A stretch of DNA of 6,426 bases from Candidatus Latescibacterota bacterium (GTDB lineage Bacteria; Krumholzibacteriota; Krumholzibacteriia; Krumholzibacteriales; WJIX01): NCBI GenBank assembly GCA_030621255.1, contig JAUXHZ010000063.1, positions 1 through 6,426 of the forward strand, given 5' to 3'. Shown piece by piece: positions 1 through 6,426 of this stretch. A program made the position numbers and the translations under genes. Within the stretch, counting starts at the first letter, position 1. Each line of letters starts with the position of its first letter. The notes beneath the pieces are model-generated. The model saw only the letters and a list, made by a program, of their open reading frames with translations, searched no databases and had not been told where the DNA came from.

Positions 1-2
1 CT

Positions 3-2483
3 GCCAGCGTTTCTTTTTGGGATAGTGGTGAGTTTATCGCGACTTCCTATATTCTGGGTATTCCTCATTCCCCGGGCACGCCGCTTTATGTTCTTGTGGG
101 AAGAGTTTTTACATTGTTCCCATTTGCAATTAGCGCAGCTCAGAAAGTTAATCTCCTTTCGGCCGTATTCGGAGCCCTGGGCGTCTTAATGGCATATTTG
201 ATTATGGCTGAGATTGTTAGCCTGATGCTGGGCAGTATGAAAAGCGGCATTGAGAAATTTATTCATTATACGGGACCCGCGGCGGGCGCTCTCTATTTAA
301 CTTTCAGTGATACATTCTGGTGGAACGCTACTGAAGCTGAGGTTTATTCCCTCAGTTCTTTTTTAATGGGGTTAAGTATTCTACTTGCTCTGAAATGGTA
401 TCGAAATCCTTCCGGAGAGATACCAATGTGGAAAAAGCAGTCAATTATTCAAAAGAAAGGTAAAAAAGAGGGAGAAAAAATAATAGTTACGCTGGAGGAG
501 AAAGAGCAGAAGCATTCCCGAAACCTTGTGCTTTTTATTATCTATCTTTTTTCTCTTGGAATCGGGTTTCATCTTGGGACAATTCTCGCGTCCGGCGGTA
601 TCTTCTTGCTCTTTTTAATGGTAAAAAAGAAATCGTTCAGCAATTTTGAATTTTTTGTGTTCGGGTTTGGTATGGCAGTGATTATTGCTGATATGACAAT
701 GTATAAGAATTCGATGATTACGGTTGTGGGATTGCTGATTCTGGTGGTTCTTTTGATCTGGAGTTATTTCTCGGAAGGAAAATTTGCTATTACCGCAACT
801 GCCCTTTTTGTGCTGGGTTTATCAGTGCATCTGTTTCTGTATATACGTTCCGGGTTAAATCCCATGATTGATGAGGTGGATCCGGAAACGTGGAGGGCCC
901 TTTACGCACATCTTCGGAGAGAACAGTATCCGCCGATGAATATTTTCGCAAGGAAAGCTTCTTTACTTTTTCAGTTTCAGCACTTCTGGGGTTATTTTCG
1001 CGAACAGTTCAGGATGATTGGCGATATTACGATGGGTCCTTTTAATCTGGGAAAAGCAAGTGTTGTTATTCCCGTCGGGTTGGGCCTCTATGGAATTAGT
1101 TCAAATTATTGCAAAGAGCGGAAAAGCTGGGTTCTTAATTTTACAGCCTTGGCTTTAAATTCAATAGGTTTAATACTCTTTCTCAATTTCAGCGATCATG
1201 AGGTTAGAGAGAGGGATTATTTTTATGGAGGCGCTTTCTATTTCTTCTCTATTTTTATAGGGATTGGAGCGAGTGCGTTTTTAATGATGCTCCGGGATTA
1301 TTTTAAAACTAAAGGCGTTCCATTCCGGCGCTGGATAATCTCCGCGGGTGTTTTTATTATCGTTTTATCGATACTTCCAGCAAAATATCACTGGTTTGAG
1401 CATAATAGATCTAATAATTATATTGCCAGAGATTATGCGTATAATATGCTGGCAGGTTTGGAACCTGATGCCATAATTTTCACCAATGGTGATAATGATA
1501 CTTTTCCTCTCTGGTATATTCAATGTGTTGAGAATTTCAGAAATGATGTCCGTGTCGCCAATCTCAGTTTATTGAACACAAATTGGTATATCAAACAGCT
1601 TAGGGATCAAAAACCGGGAACACCGATAATGCTCTCCGATTCCGAGATTGAAAATTTGAACCCGATCAAGTTGAAAGATGGCAGTGTAGCCTGGAAACGT
1701 GACAGGGCTGTTCAGCATATAATCCGGAACGCACTTTGGGAACGCCCCGTTTATTTTGCTGTCACTGTCCCAAAAGAAGTATGGAAGCCATATGAACAGC
1801 ATCTTGAGATGGAAGGAATGGTGCGCAAAATTGTTCCATACAAGGGCGAGCATCTTCTTAATGAGTTTATGATGGCAAGAAATTTTGACGATATTTTCAA
1901 ATATCGTGGAGTATTAACGGATGAAAAGAAGGAAAATACCTCTGTATTCAAGAATAAAGATACACAGACAATGTTTATTAATTTTTCAGTTGCCGCATTT
2001 CAATTAGCTCAGGAGCGTGCGAGGGATGGAGATTATGAAAAAGCCACTGAGCGTGCTGAGCTTTCAATGGAGTTTAATTCATCCTTTGACTATGCCAAAA
2101 AATATCTCGGCCTTTATTATGTTAGGAACGATCAATTGGATAAAGCGGTTAAACACTATGAAAGATTGATAAAAAATAATCCTGAAAGGGGAGATTTTTG
2201 CACGGGCCTGGTTGCCGTGTATAGGGAAGCAGGCAAACCCGCTTTCGCTCTTGATGCTGTCGATAACGGGATTAATAAGGTTCCCGATGAGAGAGATCTT
2301 TACGCCTATGGATTTCAGATTGCCTTGGGTATTGGAAATAATCGTCTTGCAAAATCATATATTGAGAAATGGCTTGCGAGGCATCCCGAGGATCCTGAAT
2401 TCAATTCTCTGAACCGGAGCTTTAGCGAAGCGATTAGTAATGATGAGCCGGGAATTGGTTCTGGATCTGATTCAGCGAAATAG
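3..2483 (+). CDS. DUF2723 family membrane protein (TMEM260-like, putative GT-C glycosyltransferase) with C-terminal TPR tail; 5' partial
   Basis: The frame is open from the left edge, so the true start lies outside the window; the GTG at 96 is internal. Upstream of it, codons 15-86 encode the family signature FWDSGEFI (15-38), then HSPGTPL (66-86). Other family hallmarks are TFWWNATEAEVY in the N-terminal membrane domain, a conserved DEVDPETW...REQYPP block (about 867-935), VRERDYFY (about 1203-1226), TNGDNDTFPLWY (1482-1517) and a WERPVYFA block near 1738-1761. About ten hydrophobic segments span the first half. A lysine-rich loop (414-524) separates two of them and is probably cytoplasmic. 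After the last helix (about 1335-1380) comes a soluble domain, then four consecutive 34-residue TPR-like units (1986-2393). Human TMEM260 is an O-mannosyltransferase, so a lipid-linked-sugar transferase acting on the outer membrane face is a reasonable inference. The actual donor and acceptor are unknown. About 826 residues are visible and probably only a few dozen are missing. Family assignment is secure; function is not. Confidence 0.93.
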   Translation, partial: ASVSFWDSGEFIATSYILGIPHSPGTPLYVLVGRVFTLFPFAISAAQKVNLLSAVFGALGVLMAYLIMAEIVSLMLGSMKSGIEKFIHYTGPAAGALYLTFSDTFWWNATEAEVYSLSSFLMGLSILLALKWYRNPSGEIPMWKKQSIIQKKGKKEGEKIIVTLEEKEQKHSRNLVLFIIYLFSLGIGFHLGTILASGGIFLLFLMVKKKSFSNFEFFVFGFGMAVIIADMTMYKNSMITVVGLLILVVLLIWSYFSEGKFAITATALFVLGLSVHLFLYIRSGLNPMIDEVDPETWRALYAHLRREQYPPMNIFARKASLLFQFQHFWGYFREQFRMIGDITMGPFNLGKASVVIPVGLGLYGISSNYCKERKSWVLNFTALALNSIGLILFLNFSDHEVRERDYFYGGAFYFFSIFIGIGASAFLMMLRDYFKTKGVPFRRWIISAGVFIIVLSILPAKYHWFEHNRSNNYIARDYAYNMLAGLEPDAIIFTNGDNDTFPLWYIQCVENFRNDVRVANLSLLNTNWYIKQLRDQKPGTPIMLSDSEIENLNPIKLKDGSVAWKRDRAVQHIIRNALWERPVYFAVTVPKEVWKPYEQHLEMEGMVRKIVPYKGEHLLNEFMMARNFDDIFKYRGVLTDEKKENTSVFKNKDTQTMFINFSVAAFQLAQERARDGDYEKATERAELSMEFNSSFDYAKKYLGLYYVRNDQLDKAVKHYERLIKNNPERGDFCTGLVAVYREAGKPAFALDAVDNGINKVPDERDLYAYGFQIALGIGNNRLAKSYIEKWLARHPEDPEFNSLNRSFSEAISNDEPGIGSGSDSAK

Positions 2484-2485
2484 AC

Positions 2486-2490
2486 AGGAG
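2486..2490 (+). promoter_or_regulatory. Ribosome binding site for the epimerase gene
   Basis: AGGAG lies 8 nt before the TTG at 2499, in the 15-bp gap after the membrane-protein stop. It decides the start: no ATG lies near, and the TTG puts the glycine-rich NAD-binding loop at the expected residue 9 after a short first strand. Confidence 0.8.
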
Positions 2491-2498
2491 TTTAAACT

Positions 2499-3464
2499 TT
2501 GGATAATAGAGTTTTGGTGACGGGAGCCGCGGGATTTATAGGTTCCAATCTTTGTGAGAGGCTTATTGCTGATGGATATCATGTAACAGCCATAGATTCT
2601 TTCACTGATTATTATAATCCTGCTAGAAAGCACAGGAATTTAAGCGATATTATTTCTCACAAGAATTTCGAATTAATTGAAGAAGATATTAATAGTTGTG
2701 ATATTCGCGAGATTATTGGTGACTCCAGAGCTGTTTTTCATCTTGCTGCTCAGGCCGGAGTTAGAATGAGTTGGGGGAAGGAATTTTCGGTTTACGTTGA
2801 TTCGAATATTCTCACGACGCAGAAGATTCTGGAGGCGCTTAAAGAAAATAAGCGGACAAAACTTGTTTATTCAAGTTCCAGCTCAGTATATGGTCAAACG
2901 GATAAGCTTCCGATGCGTGAAGATCAGAGATTAAAACCGGTATCACCATATGGAGTAACAAAACTTTCAGGGGAACATCTTTGTGAGTTATACAGGATCA
3001 ATTTCGGAGTAAATACTGTTTCTCTGAGATATTTTACCGTTTATGGCCCAAGACAAAGACCTGATATGGCTTTTAGCCGTTTTATAATAGCGGCGCTTAC
3101 CGGTGGAGAGATAGAAATTTACGGGGATGGCAGGCAAACCCGGGATTTTACTTTCGTTTCGGACGCTGTTGAAGCAAATATGGCGGCGATGCTATATGAT
3201 GGAGAAGAAACCATTTTTAATATAGGGGGGGGAAGCAGGGTTTCCGTACTGGAAGTATTGGAAATATTAAAGAACAGGATTAACAACGATTTTGATATTA
3301 GTTTTCTTGACAAAGCTAAAGGCGACGTTCTTGATACCTGGGCTGATACTTCAAGTGCAAAAAGGGAACTCGGGTTTTCTCCGCGAATTGATCTAAAAGA
3401 AGGGATAGAGCGGGAGATTGACTGGTACCGTAATTTTCTAACTTCCAATAAGCAGGGGCGATAG
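2499..3464 (+). CDS. NAD-dependent nucleotide-sugar epimerase (extended SDR; UDP-glucuronate 4-epimerase-like)
   Basis: A 321-residue extended short-chain dehydrogenase, full length for the family. The N-terminal Rossmann fold carries GAAGFIG (residues 9-15) and Asp33, which should bind the NAD adenosine ribose. HLAAQAGVR (81-89) follows. The catalytic set is a Ser near 127 in SSSSSVYG and Tyr151-x3-Lys155 in SPYGVTK. RYFTVYGPRQRP and the GDGRQTRDFTFVSD block are typical of the substrate-binding half. DSFTDYY after the second strand, and the AGVR context, resemble UDP-glucuronate 4-epimerases more than plain GalE. UDP-GlcA to UDP-GalA is therefore the favoured reaction, with UDP-Glc/UDP-Gal or N-acetylated forms as alternatives. 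It would be cytoplasmic and feed activated sugar to the neighbouring transferases. Translation starts at TTG with a good AGGAG. A run of eight G (3225-3232) encodes the glycines of NIGGGS; the frame is intact across it. Confidence 0.93.
   Translation: MDNRVLVTGAAGFIGSNLCERLIADGYHVTAIDSFTDYYNPARKHRNLSDIISHKNFELIEEDINSCDIREIIGDSRAVFHLAAQAGVRMSWGKEFSVYVDSNILTTQKILEALKENKRTKLVYSSSSSVYGQTDKLPMREDQRLKPVSPYGVTKLSGEHLCELYRINFGVNTVSLRYFTVYGPRQRPDMAFSRFIIAALTGGEIEIYGDGRQTRDFTFVSDAVEANMAAMLYDGEETIFNIGGGSRVSVLEVLEILKNRINNDFDISFLDKAKGDVLDTWADTSSAKRELGFSPRIDLKEGIEREIDWYRNFLTSNKQGR
3454..3458 (+). promoter_or_regulatory. Ribosome binding site for the GtrB-like gene
   Basis: AGGGG lies inside the last codons of the epimerase, 7 nt before the ATG at 3466. 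The ATG begins one base after the upstream TAG, so the two genes are probably translationally coupled. Confidence 0.7.
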
Positions 3465-3465
3465 T

Positions 3466-4401
3466 ATGGAAAGGAAACACACTATCTCGGTGGTTATTCC
3501 TCTCTTTAACGAAGAGAAGAGTCTCGAAGAGCTTTATAATCGGTTAACGGCGGTATTAAATAAAATCGCGGTTGGTTATGAATTGCTATTTGTTGATGAC
3601 GGTTCAACTGATGGTTCTTTGAAGGTCCTCCATTCACTGCGGGAGAAGGATAATTGTGTGAAGATAATAAGTTTTCAGCGTAATTACGGCAAATCCGCCG
3701 CTCTGTCCGAGGGATTTAATGTGGTGAATGGAGATGTAGTAATTACAATTGATGCTGACCTTCAGGATAATCCGGATGAAATTCCGGAACTTATTGAAGT
3801 GCTTGATCAAGGGGCTGATCTTGTGTCCGGATGGAAAGTAAACAGAAAGGATCCGATAACCAAGACGCTGCCTTCAAAGATTTTTAATTTTGTTACTTCG
3901 TTTGTCAGCGGTATTAAGCTTCATGATTTTAATTGTGGATTAAAGGCTTATAAAAAGGAAGTAGTCAAACGGGTGGTAATCTATGGGGAATTACACAGAT
4001 TTATTCCTGTTCTTGCTGTCTGGGAAGGGTTTAGGGTTTCTGAAAAAGGAGTAAGTCATTCTGAGAGGAAATTCGGCAGGAGTAAATACGGTACAAAAAG
4101 GTTCCTGAATGGCTTTTTTGATCTAATGACGGTAATGTTTATTACACGCCGTTCCACTTCGCCGCTGCATTTTTTCGGGCGTTTCGCTGTTTTTTTCCTG
4201 GCGGCGGGCGGATTGATTAATTTCTATTTTCTGATTCAATGGTTGATGGGCAAAGGGTTGCATGTCAGGCCTGTCATGGTTGGCGGGATGATTATGATAG
4301 TAATAGCAGTTCAGATTGGTTTCTTCGGTCTACTTGCTGAACTCTTTTCATCACGAACTGAAAAATCATTCTCATTCAGAGAGTATTTAATTGATGACTA
4401 A
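3466..4401 (+). CDS. GT2 polyprenyl-phosphate glycosyltransferase (GtrB/DPM1-like) with two C-terminal membrane helices
   Basis: At 311 residues it has the usual length for bacterial GtrB/DPM1-like enzymes. These transfer a sugar from a nucleotide donor to undecaprenyl (polyprenyl) phosphate at the inner face of the membrane. The GT-A domain shows SVVIPLFNEE (8-17), VDDGSTDGS (43-51), FQRNYGKSAAL (70-80) and the metal-binding DADLQDNP (96-103). HDFNCGLKAY (153-162) and HSERKFGRSKYG (198-209) are typical of the subfamily. Two hydrophobic helices at about 236-260 and 269-293 anchor it, as in GtrB-type proteins. The sugar cannot be read from sequence; glucose, mannose or a modified sugar are all possible. 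ArnC-like activity is a less favoured alternative without arn neighbours. The gene starts 1 nt after the epimerase stop, and its end overlaps the next gene. It is a natural partner for the upstream DUF2723 protein if that protein uses a lipid-phosphate sugar. Confidence 0.93.
   Translation: MERKHTISVVIPLFNEEKSLEELYNRLTAVLNKIAVGYELLFVDDGSTDGSLKVLHSLREKDNCVKIISFQRNYGKSAALSEGFNVVNGDVVITIDADLQDNPDEIPELIEVLDQGADLVSGWKVNRKDPITKTLPSKIFNFVTSFVSGIKLHDFNCGLKAYKKEVVKRVVIYGELHRFIPVLAVWEGFRVSEKGVSHSERKFGRSKYGTKRFLNGFFDLMTVMFITRRSTSPLHFFGRFAVFFLAAGGLINFYFLIQWLMGKGLHVRPVMVGGMIMIVIAVQIGFFGLLAELFSSRTEKSFSFREYLIDD
4378..4383 (+). promoter_or_regulatory. Weak ribosome binding site before the tandem TTG-ATG start of the GT4-type gene
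   Basis: AGAGAG lies 7 nt before TTG 4391 and 10 nt before ATG 4394. Both codons are in the same frame and adjacent, so the spacing does not separate them. ATG is chosen as the stronger codon. The overlap with the upstream stop suggests coupled translation. Confidence 0.45.
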
Positions 4402-5545
4402 AAGCGATGGGAGTGTTAGCCGGCGAATCTGCCTTGTTGGTCCTGCTTACCCCTACAGAGGCGGGATATCCCATTATAATACACGTCTTGCCCTGGAACT
4501 GCGGAAGAAACATGAAGTTTATCTCGTTAACTACAAACGTCTTTATCCGGAATTTCTATTTCCCGGGAAAACACAATTTGATGAAAGTAAAAACCCCTTT
4601 CTGATTGAATCGGACAGAATTATTGATTCCATAAATCCTTTAACCTGGTTAAAAGCGGCTTTCCGTATTGCCCGTTTTAATCCGGATATTGTAATTGTTC
4701 AATGGTGGCACCCCTATTTTGCCCCGGCTCTTGCAAAGATATGTACTATATTGCGTATTCTCGGCAAGGGGAAAATAATTTTTATCTGCCACAATGTTGT
4801 TCCGCACGAACGGTCAATCCTTGACGGCATTCTTACCAGAATCGCCTTTTTCCCCGTAGACGCGTTTCTCGTTCAATCAAATGAAGACCGCGGCAATCTG
4901 CTTGATATTAAAAAGAAGGCACATTCTATTCTTCATCCTCTTCCACTCTTCGATTTTTTCAAGAAAGGGGATATTACCAGGCTGCAGGCAAGGGAAAATA
5001 TTCAGTCAGCTGGTAAGAATCTTATTTTGTTTTTCGGATATATAAGGCCCTACAAGGGGTTAGAGTATCTTCTTAAAGCGATGCCTTCGATTATTGAAAA
5101 ATTAAATATTCATTTATATGTAGTAGGCGAATTTTATCAAGACAGTACGTTTTATAAGAGTTTTGTCAAAGAAAATAATCTTGCCCGAAATGTCACTTTT
5201 GTCGACCGCTATGTAGATAACGATGAAGTGGGAAATTATTTTATTGCTTCCGATCTGGTTGTGCTTCCTTATGTTTCCGCCACTCAAAGCGCGATTGCCC
5301 AGATAGCCCTGGCATTTGAAAGGCCTATTGTTGTAACGGATGTAGGGGGGCTTCCCGAAGTGGTTTCGGAAGAAAAGACTGGATTTATTGTTCCCCCGGG
5401 GGATTCGGAAGCGTTGGCATCAGCAGTGATAAGATTTTTTTCCGGGGATTGGGGAACAAAAATGTCGCCGTATTTTGAAGAGGAAAAGAAGCGTTTCGCC
5501 TGGGCGGGCATGGTTACCGCTCTTGAAGAACTTTTCAGGAAATAG
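4394..5545 (+). CDS. Glycosyltransferase, GT-B fold (GT4/glycosyltransferase family 1-like)
   Basis: A 383-residue cytoplasmic or membrane-associated transferase with two Rossmann-like domains. The N-terminal, acceptor-side domain opens with ICLVGPAYPYRGGISHY; the GGI at 23-25 is the usual glycine-rich loop. QWWHPYFAP and ICHNVVPHE follow. The C-terminal, donor-side domain begins near residue 210 with FFGYIRPYKG. Arg218 and Lys221 there are the likely donor-phosphate contacts. The region that normally carries EX7E instead reads SATQSAIAQIALAFERP (295-311), then TDVGGLPEVV and GFIVPPGD. The two catalytic-motif glutamates are absent from their usual places, although the surrounding fold motifs are intact. 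The gene overlaps the GtrB-like gene by 8 nt if ATG 4394 is the start, or 11 nt with TTG 4391. Donor and acceptor are unknown. The context indicates one step of glycan assembly. Confidence 0.92.
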   Translation: MTKSDGSVSRRICLVGPAYPYRGGISHYNTRLALELRKKHEVYLVNYKRLYPEFLFPGKTQFDESKNPFLIESDRIIDSINPLTWLKAAFRIARFNPDIVIVQWWHPYFAPALAKICTILRILGKGKIIFICHNVVPHERSILDGILTRIAFFPVDAFLVQSNEDRGNLLDIKKKAHSILHPLPLFDFFKKGDITRLQARENIQSAGKNLILFFGYIRPYKGLEYLLKAMPSIIEKLNIHLYVVGEFYQDSTFYKSFVKENNLARNVTFVDRYVDNDEVGNYFIASDLVVLPYVSATQSAIAQIALAFERPIVVTDVGGLPEVVSEEKTGFIVPPGDSEALASAVIRFFSGDWGTKMSPYFEEEKKRFAWAGMVTALEELFRK

Positions 5546-5550
5546 TGTTC

Positions 5551-5556
5551 AAGGGG
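5551..5556 (+). promoter_or_regulatory. Ribosome binding site for the last GT2 gene
   Basis: AAGGGG lies 6 nt before TTG 5563. It favours that start over the in-frame GTG at 5545, which overlaps the upstream TAG and has only AGGA at a short 4-nt spacing. Confidence 0.65.
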
Positions 5557-5562
5557 TTTAAC

Positions 5563-6426
5563 TTGTCTGGCAAATTACTTCATGTGATAGTGCTTAACTG
5601 GAATGGGGAAAATGTAATAGGAGAATGTCTCGCATCTCTTGTTGCTGTTGATTATTCTCCGATCGTAATAACGGTAATAGATAATGCCTCAACAGATTCA
5701 TCAGTACAAATAGTACGGGAACAATTCCCTCAGGTGAACCTTATTCAAAACAACGAAAACCTTTTATTTGCTGAGGGCAATAATGTTGGGCTCAGGAAAT
5801 ATTTAAAAGAAGAAGGAGATTTTTTTCTTTTACTGAACAATGATACGGTTGTAGCTCCTGATTTCGTTTCAGAGATGATCAAGGTGTTTGATCGCCCGGA
5901 TGCCGGTATAGTCGGCGCTAAAATTTATTATCACGATGATTCTCACAGGATTTGGTATGGAGGCGGCGGTTTTTATCCTTTAATCGCTTTACCCCGCCAT
6001 TTAAATATAAGAAAAATTGATAGAGGGATCGATGAAATAATAAAAGAGACCGGTTATGTGACAGGCTGCGCGATGATGATAAAAAGGGAAGTGCTTGAGG
6101 AGGTTGGATTTCTTGACCCTTCCTATAAAATGTATTGTGAAGATGTTGATTATTGTCTCCGTGTGCGGCATGCCGGCTGGAAATCTTATTATTCACCTAT
6201 GGCGCATATTTGGCATAAAGTGAGTTCAAGCAGTGGCGGGGGTTTTACGCCATATAAACTTGAAAACAGAATTGTAAGTACTCACAGGCTTTTCAGCAGG
6301 CACAAATCCCGGCGGTGGAGAATAATGATATTTCCTCTTTATGCTGCGGGGTTTATTTTATTGATTACAGCCTTTTTTCTGTCCGGAAAGTGGGCTCTCA
6401 TAAAAAGTCTTTTTAAGGGCTTGTGG
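5563..6426 (+). CDS. GT2 glycosyltransferase, rhamnosyltransferase-like; 3' partial
   Basis: The frame is open to the right edge, giving 288 codons without a stop. From TTG 5563 the protein begins MSGKLLHVIVLNWNGE, which places the first GT-A strand at the usual distance from the N-terminus. IDNASTDSS (39-47) is the nucleotide-binding region. LLLNNDTVV (89-97) carries the DXD-equivalent NND. FAEGNNVGL (69-77) matches the usual FAGGNN motif with a Glu in place of Gly. TGCAMMIKR (167-175), VGFLDPSY (181-188) and CEDVDYCLR (192-200) are hallmarks of the WcaA/rhamnosyltransferase-like GT2 group, with Glu193-Asp194 the likely catalytic base region. A hydrophobic helix at about 254-275 suggests membrane attachment. 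It probably adds a sugar, perhaps rhamnose, to a lipid-linked glycan in the cytoplasm, but the sugar is not readable. An alternative start is GTG 5545, adding six residues. It is the fifth gene of the run and the operon may continue beyond the window. Confidence 0.9.
   Translation, partial: MSGKLLHVIVLNWNGENVIGECLASLVAVDYSPIVITVIDNASTDSSVQIVREQFPQVNLIQNNENLLFAEGNNVGLRKYLKEEGDFFLLLNNDTVVAPDFVSEMIKVFDRPDAGIVGAKIYYHDDSHRIWYGGGGFYPLIALPRHLNIRKIDRGIDEIIKETGYVTGCAMMIKREVLEEVGFLDPSYKMYCEDVDYCLRVRHAGWKSYYSPMAHIWHKVSSSSGGGFTPYKLENRIVSTHRLFSRHKSRRWRIMIFPLYAAGFILLITAFFLSGKWALIKSLFKGLW

Noticed and set aside
96..98. GTG as the start of the DUF2723 gene
   Set aside because: The same frame continues upstream to the window edge and encodes the conserved FWDSGEFI and HSPGTPL motifs, so this GTG is an internal Val codon.
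1569..1853. Minus-strand open frame of 94 codons
   Set aside because: It lies wholly inside the conserved DUF2723 soluble domain on the other strand, has no family-like motif and no convincing ribosome site.
3119..3448. Minus-strand open frame of 109 codons
   Set aside because: It is a shadow of the epimerase, whose conserved motifs occupy the plus strand throughout; the composition is Ser-rich and featureless.
5393..5402. Perfect 10-bp palindrome CCCCCGGGGG
   Set aside because: It is explained by the conserved VPPGD codons of the GT-B transferase. There is no loop, T-run or flanking symmetry to suggest a terminator or operator.
5284..5511. Minus-strand open frame of 75 codons
   Set aside because: It is antisense to the conserved donor domain of the GT-B transferase and shows no independent coding signal.
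5546..5562. Possible terminator or promoter between the last two genes
   Set aside because: The gap is only 17 bp, is mostly a Shine-Dalgarno site, and has no hairpin or promoter-like boxes.
5918..6196. Minus-strand open frame of 92 codons
   Set aside because: It is antisense to the core of the last GT2, where the plus strand encodes NNDT- and ED-type family motifs without interruption.

Overview
The window is a tightly packed, all plus-strand gene cluster for surface or exported glycan synthesis. It holds five consecutive genes. The first runs in from the left edge and the last runs off the right edge. The gaps are 15 bp, 1 bp, a short overlap and 17 bp, so it reads as part of one operon. 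No internal promoter, terminator, RNA gene, CRISPR array, insertion sequence or other mobile element is visible, and no stretch above 300 bases lacks a gene.

Layout: (1) 3-2483, a large multi-spanning membrane protein of the DUF2723 family (homologous to eukaryotic TMEM260), with a C-terminal tail of four 34-residue TPR-like units and missing only its extreme N-terminus; (2) 2499-3464, an extended-SDR nucleotide-sugar epimerase closest in motifs to UDP-glucuronate 4-epimerases; (3) 3466-4401, a GT2 polyprenyl-phosphate glycosyltransferase of the GtrB/DPM1-like type with two C-terminal membrane helices; (4) 4394-5545, a GT-B fold (GT4-type) glycosyltransferase with an altered EX7E region; (5) 5563-6426 (open at the right end), a GT2 glycosyltransferase of the rhamnosyltransferase-like type.

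A plausible joint role, by inference: the epimerase supplies an activated sugar, the GtrB-like enzyme loads a sugar onto polyprenyl phosphate, and the DUF2723 protein uses a lipid-linked sugar on the outer face of the membrane. The two remaining transferases extend a glycan on the cytoplasmic side. The pairing of a lipid-phosphate-sugar synthase with a TMEM260-like GT-C candidate is the most interesting point, because the substrates of bacterial DUF2723 proteins are, to my knowledge, largely uncharacterised.

Organism: the sequence is moderately AT-rich, uses the standard bacterial code with clear Shine-Dalgarno sites, and uses TTG starts. DUF2723 proteins with TPR tails are familiar from Bacteroidetes and related FCB-type or uncultivated phyla. 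That is only a loose hint, and no species can be named from this window.
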